Source: Corynebacterium bovis DSM 20582 = CIP 54.80 (GTDB taxonomy: Bacteria > Actinomycetota > Actinomycetes > Mycobacteriales > Mycobacteriaceae). Taken from it: a stretch of 64,000 nt of DNA. Shown in pieces: positions 1-9,012 of the stretch. The notes beneath the pieces were generated by a model. It did no database searches. It had not been told where the DNA came from and was given only the letters and a program-made list of their open reading frames with translations. Position 1 is the first letter of the stretch; every line of letters starts with the position of its first letter. Both the position numbers and the translations under genes were made by a program. The stretch lies in the NCBI RefSeq assembly GCF_030408615.1, contig NZ_CP047187.1, positions 1,674,001-1,738,000 of the forward strand. The letters run 5' to 3'.

Positions 1-43
1 CACCGGTCGCGGTGGCCGGGGCAGTCGTTTGTGGAGCAGTCAT
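1..43 (-). CDS. erpA: ErpA/HesB-type iron-sulfur assembly protein, N-terminal fragment
   Basis: Only the first 14 codons are in the window, reading MTAPQTTAPATATG. The ATG is preceded by a strong ribosome site (GAGGAGG, then four bases). In C. glutamicum the gene next to this DUF3043/cobT block is a HesB-like A-type carrier with a very similar MTAP start, a small protein that passes Fe-S clusters to target enzymes. The identification rests on neighbourhood and the start, not on any domain, because the cysteine motifs lie outside the window. Confidence 0.45.
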   Translation of the reverse strand, partial: MTAPQTTAPATATG

Positions 44-340
44 GAATCCTCCTCGGTGGGTTAGACGGAGTCCACGGTACCCCGTCGTCTTCCCTCAACG
101 CCACACCCCGCCGGACCATTCCGTGCCCGGGGCACCGATCCGTCACGCCCCCCGCCCGGGGCACGGTACGGTCCCTCCTCCGCGCGGGCCGCTGAGCGGC
201 CCCTCCCGCCCGGGGCACTGATCCGTCGCGCCCCCGCCCGGGCGGACCGTCCCCCGCGGCGTCGGGGCGTCGACCCCCTCCCCCGGCCTCCACGGGACCT
301 CCTTTGCCGCCCCGCCGGACGCTCATCTAGCCTGGACAGC

Positions 341-1108
341 GTGAAGATCCCCTCCTGGAAGTCCCGGACCTCGGGCGACGAGTCGACGACCACCGCTGAC
401 GGACACGACGCCGCGACCGCCGTCCCGGTGTCGGCGCAGGCAGACACCGGGGGCCCCGACCCCGACGAGACCGACGCCGCCGCCCTGCCGAAGAGCCGCA
501 CGCCGAAGAAGGGCCGCCCGACCCCGAAGCGCAACGAGGTCGAGCGGCGCGCCGGCGTCCGGAAGTCGCCGTACGACGCCCCGCTCACCCCCGCCGAGGC
601 CCGCAAGCGCCGCAAGGAGGCCAAGGCCTCCATGTCGCGCGAGGAGTACAAGGCCATGAAGCGCCGCGACCGGGAGAAGGCCGCGGCGGCGCGCCGGACG
701 GCCAACGAGCGCATGATGGCCGGCGACGAGCGGTACCTCATGCCCCGCGACCGGGGCGAGGTCCGGAAGTTCGTCCGCGACTGGGTCGACTCGCACCGGT
801 ATCTCATGAACTTCTTCATGCCCGTCGCCCTCGTGGTGCTCGTCATCATGTTCGTCGGCCTGAAGGTCCCGGCGGTGTCCCAGACCGTGTCGATCGTCCT
901 CATGGTCCTCGTCATCGTCATGGCGGTCGAGGGCCTGCTGCTCGGCCGGCGGGTCAACCGGGAGGCGCGGGACCGGTTCCCGGGGACGACGGAGACGGGC
1001 GTGGGCCTCGGCTTCTACGCCTTCAGCCGGGCGACGATGATCCGGCGGATGCGCACCCCGGCCCCGCAGGTCGCGGTCGGTGAGGTCCCCGGGGGCCGGT
1101 CGCGGTGA
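341..1108 (+). CDS. DUF3043 family membrane protein
   Basis: 255 residues. The first ~150 are charged and rich in Lys/Arg (KSRTPKKGRPTPKRNEVERR), followed by two membrane segments at about 160-178 (FFMPVALVVLVIMFVGLKV) and 185-203, and a basic cytoplasmic tail. This layout is typical of the actinobacterial DUF3043 family, whose function is unknown. The GTG start is chosen because TAGCCT lies seven bases upstream and no Shine-Dalgarno is seen, so the mRNA is probably leaderless. The last codon overlaps the cobT start by four bases, so the two genes are likely translated together. Confidence 0.85.
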   Translation: MKIPSWKSRTSGDESTTTADGHDAATAVPVSAQADTGGPDPDETDAAALPKSRTPKKGRPTPKRNEVERRAGVRKSPYDAPLTPAEARKRRKEAKASMSREEYKAMKRRDREKAAAARRTANERMMAGDERYLMPRDRGEVRKFVRDWVDSHRYLMNFFMPVALVVLVIMFVGLKVPAVSQTVSIVLMVLVIVMAVEGLLLGRRVNREARDRFPGTTETGVGLGFYAFSRATMIRRMRTPAPQVAVGEVPGGRSR

Positions 1109-2271
1109 CCGGCGACCCGGTGACGTTCGGTGACGTCACGCCCCCCGACGACGACGCCGCCCGCGCCGCACTGACCCGGCTCGCCGGGGTCGCCGTCCCG
1201 GCCGGTGCCGGCGCCACGGTCCGCACCCCGGAGCCCGCGGTCGCGCGGGTCGCCGGGTGGCTCGCCGCCCGCGGGTCGTCGGCCTCCGACTGCCGGCTCG
1301 TCATCTTCGCCGGGGACAACGGGGTCGTCACCGACGGGCCCCGGGACGGGGGGCGCGTCACCCTGCTGCCGGAGGGGTTCTCGTCCGACGCCGCGGACGC
1401 CGTCGGGGACGGCTCGGCACCGGTCGTCGCCCTCGCCCACCGGGTCGACGCCGCGCTCCGCCTCGTCGACACCAACCTCCACCGCGGCCCGGCCGTGACC
1501 GGCGCCGCCGCCGACGGCCCCTCGGACGGGGACCGGGACCGGTGGCGCGTGCGGGACAGCTCCGGCGCGGTCGACCGGGAGGACGCGATGTCGGACGACG
1601 AGCTCGAGGCGGCCCTGCGGGTCGGCCGGGACGTCGCCGACCGGGAGATCGACGGTGGGGCTGACCTGCTGCCCACCGGGGAGATCGGCGCGGGGCTCAC
1701 GACGGTCGCCGCGACGGTCGTCTGCGCCGTCTGCCGTGCCGAACCCGTGCGTGCCGTCGGCCCGGGGGCCGGGGTCGACGACACGACGTGGCGGTCGAAG
1801 GTGGCCGTCATCCGGGACGCGCTCTTCCGCGTCCGCCGGCACCGCGACAGCCCGAGGGCGCTCCTGCGGAGCGTGACCTCCCCCGCGGTCGCGGCGGAGG
1901 CCGCGTTCATCGCCCACGCGGCGGAGCGGCGGACCCCCGTCGTGCTCGACGGTGTCGCCTCCGCGGCGGCCGCGGTGGTCGCGGATCTGCTCTGCCCGGG
2001 TGCCCGGTCCTGGTGTCTGCCGGCCCACGCGGCGGCGGAGCCCGCGCACCGCATCGCGATGACACACCTCGGGGCCGAGCCGGTCGTCCCGGGCGACCTC
2101 GGGTTGTCCCAGGGCGCGGCCGCCCTCCAGGTGCTGCCGGTCCTCCGGACGGCCTGCGCGCTCGCCGCGGGGCCGGAGTCCGACGGGGACGGGGACCGGC
2201 CGGCGGAGCCGGACGGGGCTGCGGACCGGTCGGCGAACCGGGGCGGGGGCGGGGATCCGGCCCACCACTGA
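1105..2271 (+). CDS. cobT: nicotinate-nucleotide--dimethylbenzimidazole phosphoribosyltransferase (CobT)
   Basis: 388 residues, close to the usual CobT length. The family makes alpha-ribazole phosphate for the lower ligand of cobalamin. Visible hallmarks are the N-terminal VIFAGDNGVVTDG segment (usual AGDHGV), the substrate loop LLPTGEIGAGLTTVAA (usual GEMGIGNTT), VVLDGVASAAAAVVA and the C-terminal LGAEPVVPGDLGLSQGAAA block. The TG-rich loop differs from the consensus (GAGLTT for GIGNTT). The gene starts on a GTG inside the end of the DUF3043 gene. In C. glutamicum cobU and cobS sit beside it; here neither is adjacent. A hairpin spans its stop codon. Confidence 0.85.
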   Translation: MTGDPVTFGDVTPPDDDAARAALTRLAGVAVPAGAGATVRTPEPAVARVAGWLAARGSSASDCRLVIFAGDNGVVTDGPRDGGRVTLLPEGFSSDAADAVGDGSAPVVALAHRVDAALRLVDTNLHRGPAVTGAAADGPSDGDRDRWRVRDSSGAVDREDAMSDDELEAALRVGRDVADREIDGGADLLPTGEIGAGLTTVAATVVCAVCRAEPVRAVGPGAGVDDTTWRSKVAVIRDALFRVRRHRDSPRALLRSVTSPAVAAEAAFIAHAAERRTPVVLDGVASAAAAVVADLLCPGARSWCLPAHAAAEPAHRIAMTHLGAEPVVPGDLGLSQGAAALQVLPVLRTACALAAGPESDGDGDRPAEPDGAADRSANRGGGGDPAHH

Positions 2272-2307
2272 CCGGCGGGGCCGCGTCCCGCCGGTCAGTG
2301 GTGGGCC
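2259..2307 (+). terminator. perfect 21-bp hairpin over the cobT stop codon
   Basis: Two 21-base arms (2259-2279 and 2287-2307) are exact reverse complements with a seven-base loop. The cobT TGA lies inside the left arm. There is no T-tract. It sits between convergent genes, so it could act as a two-way terminator. Confidence 0.65.
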
Positions 2308-2367
2308 GCCGGACCGCCGGTCGCCGCTCGCCGGACCGCCGGACGGCCGGCCGCCCCCCTGCCCCCG

Positions 2368-3243
2368 TCAGGTCCGCGACAGGTCCGCGGCGTCGGCCCC
2401 CGGCTGCCAGGTGGCGGGGTCGTCGAGCCCGCCGGGGACGCCCGGGGCCTCCGCGCCCGGCAGCGGCGCCTCGGTCATCTGGCGGAGGAGATCGTCGAGC
2501 TCCTTCCCGAGCTTCTCGAGGTCGTCATCGGTGACGTCCCCGGGGGCGGTGTCGGGGGCCCGGGCGGGACCGGGGTCGGGGACCCCGCCGGTCGGGTCGG
2601 GCACGGTACCCGTCCAGGGCACGGCCGACGGCGGGGTGGAGTCCAGCAGGTCGCTGACGGTGCTGGTCAGGCACCGGCTCGACCGGCTGCCCACGAGCGC
2701 CGAGCAGCCGTCGCTCAGCTCGGAGATGATGTACATGAATCCGCCGATGAGCACGGCCGACATGATGAAGCCGATGACACCGGTGACGATGCCGGCCACG
2801 GCCAGGCCCGTCGGGCGCAGCCGGGTCCGCGCCGAGGACACCGCCAGAGCGCCGAGGATCACGGCCGCGAGGCCGAGGATGATCCCCACAGGGGAGACGA
2901 CGATGGCGAGGACGCCGAGGGTGAGGGCGACGACAGCGAGCGGACCGTGGTTCTGGGACGGGCCCACGACGGGCGCGACCGCCGGGACCCCCGCCGGCGA
3001 CGTCCCGACCGGGACGGGCGTGACCCCCTGGGACGCCCCCGGCGTCGGGGCCCCGGCCACGGCCGGGCCCCAGTCCCCCGGACGGCCGGCGGGAGCGCCA
3101 CCGGGGTAGCCGGCGGAACCGGCACCGGGACCGCCACCGGGGTAGCCGGCGCCGCGGTCGGTGCGGTAGCCCGGGGGGAAGATCTGGGTCGGGGCCACGT
3201 CCGGGGACGCTGGCCGGCGCTCATCGCGGGGATCGTTCGTCAT
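2368..3243 (-). CDS. DUF4190 domain membrane protein
   Basis: 291 residues. The first ~95 are Pro/Gly/Ala-rich and hydrophilic with YPGG repeats, followed by a hydrophobic pair of helices (about 100-165: LAVVALTLGVLAIVVSPVGI and LAVAGIVTGVIGFIMSAVLI) typical of DUF4190. The C-terminal ~110 residues are acidic and contain two cysteines (DGCSALVG, SRCLTS), probably outside the membrane. Function is not known. The start has TACACT seven bases upstream and no Shine-Dalgarno, which suggests a leaderless transcript. The gene is convergent with cobT. Confidence 0.8.
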   Translation of the reverse strand: MTNDPRDERRPASPDVAPTQIFPPGYRTDRGAGYPGGGPGAGSAGYPGGAPAGRPGDWGPAVAGAPTPGASQGVTPVPVGTSPAGVPAVAPVVGPSQNHGPLAVVALTLGVLAIVVSPVGIILGLAAVILGALAVSSARTRLRPTGLAVAGIVTGVIGFIMSAVLIGGFMYIISELSDGCSALVGSRSSRCLTSTVSDLLDSTPPSAVPWTGTVPDPTGGVPDPGPARAPDTAPGDVTDDDLEKLGKELDDLLRQMTEAPLPGAEAPGVPGGLDDPATWQPGADAADLSRT

Positions 3244-3325
3244 GGCGACGAGTGTAGGGCTTCAGCTCAGCTGTCCGCCGTATTTGACCGCCCCGCCGTG
3301 CCGCCCCGGTGTCGCGTCGCCGCGG

Positions 3326-4486
3326 TCAGGCCTCCCCGGCCGGGATGAGCGTGTGCATCCAGCCGTGCGCGTCCTCGACCGTGCCGCGCTGGATGCCCGT
3401 GAGAATCGACCGGAGGCGCATCGTGACCTCCCCGGTGCGTCCGTCGTCGACGGTGAACTCTCCACCCGGGTAGCGCACGGTCCCGACCGGGGTGATGACG
3501 GCGGCGGTCCCGCAGGCGAAGACCTCGCTGAGCTCCCCGTTGCCCGCGGCCTGCTCCCACTCCTCGGCGCTGATCCGGCGCTCGACGACGTTCATGCCGA
3601 GGTCCCGCGCCACCTGCAGCAGGGACGCCCGGGTCACCCCGGGAAGCAGCGACCCGGACAGCTCCGGGGTGATGAGCTCGGCGTTGTCGCCCCGGCCGAA
3701 GACGAACGCGAGGTTCATCCCGCCCATCTCCTCGATCCACTTGCGCTCGACGGCGTCGAGCCACACGACCTGGTCGCAGCCCTGTTCCTCGGCCTCGCGC
3801 TGGGCGGAGAGGGACGCGGCGTAGTTGCCCGCGCACTTCGCCGCCCCGGTGCCGCCGGGGGCGGCCCGGACGTAGTCCGTCGACAGCCACACGCTGACCG
3901 GGTTGATCCCGCCGCTGAAGTACGCCCCGGCCGGGGACGCGATGACGTAGAAGGTGTACTCCGACGACGGGTGCACCCCCAGGCCGGTCCCCCGGGAGAT
4001 CATGACGGGCCGGATGTACAGGGCCTCCTCGCCACCCGCGGCGGGGACCCAGTCGCGGTCGACGTCGACGAGCCCCCGGACCGCCCCGAGGAACAGGTCG
4101 TCCGGCAGCTCCGGCATCGCGAGACGCCGGGCGGACGCCCGCATCCGGTCCGCGTTCCGGTCCGGCCGGAAGGTCGCCAGGGACCCGTCGGGCTGCCGGT
4201 AGACCTTGAGCCCCTCGAAGATGGCCTGGCCGTAGTGGAGCACCGACGTCGCGGGGTCGAGGGTGAGCGGGCCGTAGGGCACGATACGGGCGTCGTGCCA
4301 GCCCTCCTCCTCGTTCCAGTCGATGACGGCCATGTGGTCCGTCATGTACCGGCCGAACCCGGGGTCCGCGAGGATCCGCTCGCGCTCCTCCGGGGAGGTG
4401 GGGTCCGGGTTCAGGGTGACGGCGAAGGACGGGGCCGGGGCCGGGGACGCTGAACTGGGTGCTGACGGGGACGAAGCGGTCGACAT
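3326..4486 (-). CDS. ilvE: branched-chain amino acid aminotransferase
   Basis: 386 residues of PLP fold type IV. The enzyme swaps the amino group between glutamate and the 2-oxo acids of leucine, isoleucine and valine. Motifs visible include the N-terminal [19 protein letters not shown], the region [18 protein letters not shown] around the PLP lysine (Lys in AAKCAGNY of this family lies near the cofactor loop), the block [20 protein letters not shown] with the probable Schiff-base lysine (ERKWIEE), and [10 protein letters not shown]. The chosen ATG lies seven bases after TAAGCT, so the mRNA is likely leaderless. The first ~25 residues are Ser/Ala/Pro-rich. It diverges from pepA over a 78-base gap. 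Confidence 0.93.
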   Translation of the reverse strand: MSTASSPSAPSSASPAPAPSFAVTLNPDPTSPEERERILADPGFGRYMTDHMAVIDWNEEEGWHDARIVPYGPLTLDPATSVLHYGQAIFEGLKVYRQPDGSLATFRPDRNADRMRASARRLAMPELPDDLFLGAVRGLVDVDRDWVPAAGGEEALYIRPVMISRGTGLGVHPSSEYTFYVIASPAGAYFSGGINPVSVWLSTDYVRAAPGGTGAAKCAGNYAASLSAQREAEEQGCDQVVWLDAVERKWIEEMGGMNLAFVFGRGDNAELITPELSGSLLPGVTRASLLQVARDLGMNVVERRISAEEWEQAAGNGELSEVFACGTAAVITPVGTVRYPGGEFTVDDGRTGEVTMRLRSILTGIQRGTVEDAHGWMHTLIPAGEA

Positions 4487-4564
4487 GAGGTGTAGCTTAG
4501 TCCCCACACGTCGGCTCCGGCACCTGACCCCCGGAGCCGTTCCGCGACGAAAGGACCTTTCTGC

Positions 4565-6160
4565 ATGGCCTCGGACACGACCTCCCTGCCCCTCCCCGCC
4601 CGCGGTGCGGTACCGCACCTGGCGCTCGCGGACAGCGTGCCCACCGGCCCCGACGGCCCGGACACCCTCGTCGTCCCGGTCTTCACCGGGGAGTCCGGCA
4701 TCGAGGTCGGTGGCACCGCGGCCTCCCCCGTGCCGGAGCCCGCCCAGGTGGAGCTGTGGAAGATGCTCGTCGCGGTCGGGGCCACCGGGTCCCGGGGTGA
4801 GGTGACGACGCTGCCCGCCGTCGAGGGCACCGACGTGACGACGATCCTCGCGGTCGGTCTCGGCGACGCGGACACCGTGACGTCGGACGACATCCGCGCC
4901 GCCGCCGGCACCGCGTCCCGGTCGCTGCGGTCCGCGCGCCACGTCGCGAGCCTCCTCGGCCTGCTCGACCTGCCGGCCGCCGTCGAGGGCCACGCCCTCG
5001 GCGCGTACCGCTACGACGGCCAGAAGGCCGCCGACCCCGACCGCACGGACGTCGGCACGGTGACGGTCGTCGGCCGCGGTGAGGACGCCGCGGAGCGGTT
5101 CACCCACGCCTGCGCCGTCGTCGAGGCCGTGACCCTCGCCCGTGACCTCGTCAACGCCCCCGCGAACGCGCTGTACCCGGAGAGCTACGCCGAGGTCGTG
5201 CGCGCCGCGACGACGGGCACCGGGGTCACGGTCGAGGTTCTCGACGAGCACCAGCTGGAGGAGCAGGGCTTCGGCGGGATCGTCGGCGTCGGGCGGGGCT
5301 CCGCGCGTCCCCCGCGCCTGGTCCGCATGACGTGGTCGCCCGAGGGTGACCGGTCCGCCGGCGACGGGGACGCCGCGGACGGGGCGGCGCCGACCGTCGC
5401 GCTCGTCGGCAAGGGCATCACCTTCGACACCGGCGGGATCTCGCTGAAGCCCGGGGCGTCGATGGACGCGATGATCTCGGACATGGGCGGGTCGGCGGCG
5501 GTCATCGCCTCCGTCATCGCCGCCGCGGAACTCGACCTGCCGCTGACGGTCACGGCGACGGTGCCGCTCGCCGAGAACATGCCCGACGGGAACGCCACCC
5601 GGCCCGGTGACGTGCTGCGCCACTACAACGGGACGACGACCGAGGTGCTCAACACCGACGCCGAGGGGCGGCTCGTCCTCGCCGACGCGATCGCCCGCGC
5701 CTGCGAGGACAACCCCCGGTACCTCATCGAGACGGCCACGCTCACGGGGGCGCAGCTCGTCGCCCTCGGCGACCGCACCCCGGGGATCATGGGCAGCCCG
5801 GCGTTCCGGGACGCCGTCGCCGGGATCTCCCGGGAGGTCGGCGAGAACGCGTGGCCGATGCCGCTGCCGCCGGAGCTCAACGAGGCGCTGACCTCGGACG
5901 TCGCGGACATCCGCAACATCAGCGGGTCGCGGTCCGGCGGGATGCTCGTCGCCGGCCACTACCTCGGCCGGTTCGTCACCGAGGGCGTGGAGTGGGTGCA
6001 CATCGACGTCGCCGGCCCGGCGTACAACACCGGGTCCGCCTACGGCTACACCCCGAAGCGCGGCACCGGGGTGCCGGTGCGGACGATCATCGCCACGCTG
6101 GAGTGGCTCGCCGCCGGCGGGACGACCGCCGACGACGGGGAGGAGCCGGCCGGCGAGTGA
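4565..6160 (+). CDS. pepA: leucyl aminopeptidase, M17 family
   Basis: 531 residues. The M17 family removes N-terminal residues from peptides with two metal ions in the cytoplasm. The catalytic C-terminal domain shows [17 protein letters not shown] (metal and catalytic lysine), DMGGSAAVI, the signature [14 protein letters not shown], and [14 protein letters not shown]. The N-terminal ~170 residues are the variable macro-like domain. Usual length is about 500, so it is complete. It is divergent from ilvE, as in C. glutamicum. A small acid-rich insert (about 262-276) lies just before the catalytic domain. GAAAGGA upstream of the ATG is a plausible ribosome site. Confidence 0.93.
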   Translation: MASDTTSLPLPARGAVPHLALADSVPTGPDGPDTLVVPVFTGESGIEVGGTAASPVPEPAQVELWKMLVAVGATGSRGEVTTLPAVEGTDVTTILAVGLGDADTVTSDDIRAAAGTASRSLRSARHVASLLGLLDLPAAVEGHALGAYRYDGQKAADPDRTDVGTVTVVGRGEDAAERFTHACAVVEAVTLARDLVNAPANALYPESYAEVVRAATTGTGVTVEVLDEHQLEEQGFGGIVGVGRGSARPPRLVRMTWSPEGDRSAGDGDAADGAAPTVALVGKGITFDTGGISLKPGASMDAMISDMGGSAAVIASVIAAAELDLPLTVTATVPLAENMPDGNATRPGDVLRHYNGTTTEVLNTDAEGRLVLADAIARACEDNPRYLIETATLTGAQLVALGDRTPGIMGSPAFRDAVAGISREVGENAWPMPLPPELNEALTSDVADIRNISGSRSGGMLVAGHYLGRFVTEGVEWVHIDVAGPAYNTGSAYGYTPKRGTGVPVRTIIATLEWLAAGGTTADDGEEPAGE

Positions 6161-6196
6161 CCCCTCCCGGCCGGGGGTGCCGGGGCCCGTGGGGCC

Positions 6197-6631
6197 TCAG
6201 TCCCCCGCCCCGGTCCCGCCGTCCTCCCGCAGGTCGCGGAGCCGCTCGCGGCGCTCCATCTGCTCGAGCCGCCGGCGGACGATCCGGTCCCGTTCCATGC
6301 GGTCACGCATCCGCTGCGGGTAGCCCGTCTCCTCGGCGAAGTAGAGGGGGACGCCGGTCGCGGAGGCGACGTCGTCGATCCCCCGGGGACCGCCGATCGG
6401 CCGGCGGGTCCACTCCCCATGACCGTCGACGAAGACGACGGACATCTCGTTGACCAGCGTCTCCGGTTCCACGAACCCCTCCACGCCCGTCCGCGCCGCG
6501 GCCCAGGCGCGCAGGTGGTCGCGGGCCTCCGGGGTCACGGTCCCCCCGGACCGCCCGGCCCCGCCGGGGCGTCCCGCGCCGCCGGCACCACCCGGGCCCC
6601 GGTCGTTCCGCCGTCGAAAGAAGTTGAACAC
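6197..6631 (-). CDS. conserved corynebacterial protein next to the E2 gene
   Basis: 144 residues from a GTG that begins (M)FNFFRRRNDRG. The core TPEARDHLRAWAAARTG, the block VNEMSVVFVDGHGEWTRRPI, and the basic C-terminal helix QRMRDRMERDRIVRRRLEQM match my memory of a short conserved protein beside the E2 gene in C. glutamicum, sometimes labelled an oxidoreductase. No cofactor motif is visible here and I assign no function. A longer reading frame extends upstream, but it runs through 36-bp repeats. The GTG start is favoured because TAGACT lies eight bases before it. Confidence 0.7.
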   Translation of the reverse strand: MFNFFRRRNDRGPGGAGGAGRPGGAGRSGGTVTPEARDHLRAWAAARTGVEGFVEPETLVNEMSVVFVDGHGEWTRRPIGGPRGIDDVASATGVPLYFAEETGYPQRMRDRMERDRIVRRRLEQMERRERLRDLREDGGTGAGD

Positions 6632-6676
6632 GGGCGACAAGTCTACGTCACACCCGCCGCGCGTGGGCGGTCCGGC

Positions 6677-6856
6677 GGGCGCCCCCGCACCCGACGGCGA
6701 CGGGCACCGGCGGGTGGTGCCCGCATCCGGTGGCCACCGTGCCCCGCGGGTGGTGCCCGCATCCGGTGGAGACCGTGCCCTGCGGGTCGTCCCCGGACCC
6801 GGTGGCCACCGTGCCCCGCGGGTGTCCCCCGCACCCGACGGCGACGGGCACCGGCG
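6677..6856 (+). repeat. five tandem 36-bp repeats upstream of the E2 gene
   Basis: Units start at 6677, 6713, 6749, 6785 and 6821. The outer two are nearly identical to each other (both contain CCGACGGCGACGGGCACC), and the three inner ones share GGTGGCCACCGTGCCCCGCG with a few changes. The unit is a multiple of three but no convincing protein covers it. Confidence 0.8.
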
Positions 6857-6919
6857 GGGTGCGCACCGCCCCGAGCGGCTCCGTCGACCCCTTCCCCGTC
6901 GGCGACGGCGCTGCCGATG

Positions 6920-6968
6920 TAGTATTCGGTGCAGAGACCACACCTGTACTTCTCGCTTTCTTTAGGAG
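6920..6968 (+). promoter_or_regulatory. probable promoter and ribosome site of the E2 gene
   Basis: TAGTAT at 6920-6925 is a good -10 box with TG just before it. AGGAG at 6964-6968 lies nine bases before the ATG. The stretch is unusually A+T-rich for this genome. No clear -35 box is seen. Confidence 0.5.
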
Positions 6969-6977
6969 CTTCACACC

Positions 6978-8774
6978 ATGGCGCATTCCGTCGAAATGCC
7001 CGAACTGGGCGAATCAGTCACCGAGGGGACGATCACCCAGTGGCTCAAGAGCGTCGGCGACACCGTCGAGGTCGATGAGCCGTTGCTCGAGGTCTCGACC
7101 GACAAGGTCGACACCGAGATCCCGGCGCCCGTCGCAGGGACGCTGCTGAAGATCCTCGCCGAGGAGGACGACACCGTGGACGTCGGCGCCGTCATCGCCG
7201 AGATCGGCGACAGCGACGAGGCGCCCTCCGGTGACGACGCCGACGACTCCGGCAGCTCCGACTCCGACAACGCCGCGGACGCCGGCAGCTCCGACTCCGA
7301 CGAGGCCTCCGACGACGACGGGGCCGACAGCTCCGCCTCCGACGACAGCTCGGACGACGCGGCCGCCTCCGACGACTCCGGCTCCGCGGCCCCGTCCGGG
7401 TCGGGCGACGCCACCGACGTCACGATGCCCGAGCTCGGCGAGTCCGTGTCCGAGGGCACCATCACCCAGTGGCTGAAGAGCGTCGGCGACACCGTCGCCG
7501 TCGACGAGCCGCTGCTCGAGGTCTCGACCGACAAGGTCGACACCGAGGTCCCGTCGCCGGTCGAGGGCACGCTCCTCGAGATCCTGGCGCAGGAGGACGA
7601 CACGGTGGACGTCGGCGCGGTCATCGCGCGCGTCGGCGACGCGTCCGCCGCCCCGTCCGGCGGGGACTCCGCCGGCACGGACGGGAAGGACGAGGACACG
7701 GCGGAGAAGGCCGAGGAGAAGGCCCCGGAGAAGGCCGAGGAGAAGAGCGAGGACACGAGCGAGAAGAAGGCCCCGGAGGCGCCGGCCGCGTCGTCCTCGT
7801 CGTCGCAGTCCTCCGCGGGCACCGAGCCGGGCGAGGGCTCCCTCCCCTACGTCACCCCGCTCGTCCGCAAGCTCGCCGAGAAGCACAAGGTCGACCTCTC
7901 GAAGGTCACCGGCTCCGGTGTCGGCGGCCGCATCCGCAAGCAGGACGTGCTCGCCGCGGCCGAGGACACGACGCCGGCGACGGGTGCCGCCGGGGCGGGC
8001 TCCCCGGCCGGCTCCCGCGCCTCGACGAAGTCCGTCGACCGCGCCAAGGCCGAGCTCCGCGGGACGACCCGCAAGGTCAACCGCATCCGGGCCATCACGG
8101 CGAAGACGACCCTCACGTCGCTGCACTCCGCCGCCCAGCTCACGCAGGTCCACGAGGTCGACATGACCCACGTCGCCGAGCTGCGCAAGGCCCGCAAGCA
8201 GGCGTTCCGGGACGCGCACGGCGTGAACCTCACGTACCTGCCGTTCTTCGCCAAGGCGATCGTCGAGGCCCTCGTCTCCCACCCGAACATCAACGCGTCC
8301 TACAACGCGGAGACGCAGGAGATGACCTACCACGACAAGGTCAACCTCGGCATCGCCGTGGACACCCCGGAGGGCCTGCTCTCCCCGGTCATCCACGACG
8401 CCCAGGACATGAGCCTGCCCGAGCTCGCGAAGGCGATCGTCGACCTCGCCGACCGGGCCCGGAACAAGAAGCTCAAGCCGAACGACATCGCGGGCGGCAC
8501 GTTCACGATCACGAACATCGGCTCCGAGGGTGCTCTCACCGACACCCCGATCCTCGTCCCGCCGCAGGCCGCGATGATCGGCACCGGTGCCATCGTCAAG
8601 CGCCCGGTCGTCATCTCCGAGGACGACTCGGACTCGATCGCGATCCGCCAGATGGTGCTGCTCCCGATGACCTACGACCACCAGGTCATCGACGGTGCCG
8701 ACGCCGGCCGCTTCCTCACGACGGTCCGCGACCGCCTCGAGACCGCGGACTTCGAGGACGACCTCGGACTGTAA
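6978..8774 (+). CDS. sucB: dihydrolipoamide acyltransferase (E2) with two lipoyl domains
   Basis: 598 residues. The annotated name is sucB in corynebacteria, but the protein is known to serve as the E2 (AceF role) of the mixed pyruvate/2-oxoglutarate dehydrogenase. Order: lipoyl domain 1 (1-75, lipoyl-lysine K43 in STDKVDTE), an Asp/Ser-rich linker (about 78-142), lipoyl domain 2 (148-222, K186), a Glu/Lys-rich linker, the E1/E3-binding domain (about 293-330, [20 protein letters not shown]), and the catalytic domain ending in H568-QVI-D572-G. The E1 partner gene aceE is at 56 kb, and lipB/lipA, which make the lipoyl group, follow directly. Confidence 0.93.
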   Translation: MAHSVEMPELGESVTEGTITQWLKSVGDTVEVDEPLLEVSTDKVDTEIPAPVAGTLLKILAEEDDTVDVGAVIAEIGDSDEAPSGDDADDSGSSDSDNAADAGSSDSDEASDDDGADSSASDDSSDDAAASDDSGSAAPSGSGDATDVTMPELGESVSEGTITQWLKSVGDTVAVDEPLLEVSTDKVDTEVPSPVEGTLLEILAQEDDTVDVGAVIARVGDASAAPSGGDSAGTDGKDEDTAEKAEEKAPEKAEEKSEDTSEKKAPEAPAASSSSSQSSAGTEPGEGSLPYVTPLVRKLAEKHKVDLSKVTGSGVGGRIRKQDVLAAAEDTTPATGAAGAGSPAGSRASTKSVDRAKAELRGTTRKVNRIRAITAKTTLTSLHSAAQLTQVHEVDMTHVAELRKARKQAFRDAHGVNLTYLPFFAKAIVEALVSHPNINASYNAETQEMTYHDKVNLGIAVDTPEGLLSPVIHDAQDMSLPELAKAIVDLADRARNKKLKPNDIAGGTFTITNIGSEGALTDTPILVPPQAAMIGTGAIVKRPVVISEDDSDSIAIRQMVLLPMTYDHQVIDGADAGRFLTTVRDRLETADFEDDLGL

Positions 8775-8832
8775 CCGTCCGTGACCCGGCGCCCCGCCGG
8801 GACGGCCCCACGCGGCCGCCCTCGGGCGTCAC

Positions 8833-8878
8833 CGGCCCCGGCCCCCACCCCCGACACCACGGGGCGGGGCCGGGGCCG
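8833..8878 (+). terminator. GC-rich hairpin after the E2 gene
   Basis: CGGCCCCGGCCCCC at 8833 pairs with the GGGGCCGGGGCCG tract ending at 8878. There is no clear T-run, so termination is an inference from position after the stop codon. Confidence 0.45.
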
Positions 8879-8883
8879 TCGTC

Positions 8884-8939
8884 GTCCCGTGGCCGTGGTC
8901 CCGTGGCCGTGGTCCCGTGACCGTGGTCCCGTGACCGTG
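8884..8939 (+). repeat. four tandem 14-bp repeats
   Basis: The unit GTCCCGTGGCCGTG occurs four times without gaps. Copies 3 and 4 carry A in place of G at position 9. It lies between the E2 hairpin and lipB. Confidence 0.85.
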
Positions 8940-9012
8940 GTCCCCCGCCAGTCGTCCCCGCCGGTCGTCCCCCGGCCCACCGCCGCCGCAGCCCGGCGTA
9001 CACTCCCGTGAC

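Noticed and set aside
22..340. Plus- and minus-strand frames between erpA and DUF3043
   Set aside because: About 300 bases of GC-rich sequence with GGGGCACNGATCCGTC-like short repeats (around 137 and 214), but no start signals or family features; treated as non-coding.
3326..6001. Very long minus-strand frame fused to ilvE
   Set aside because: The part upstream of the ilvE ATG at 4486 is antisense to pepA and has no family features, and TAAGCT marks the ilvE start.
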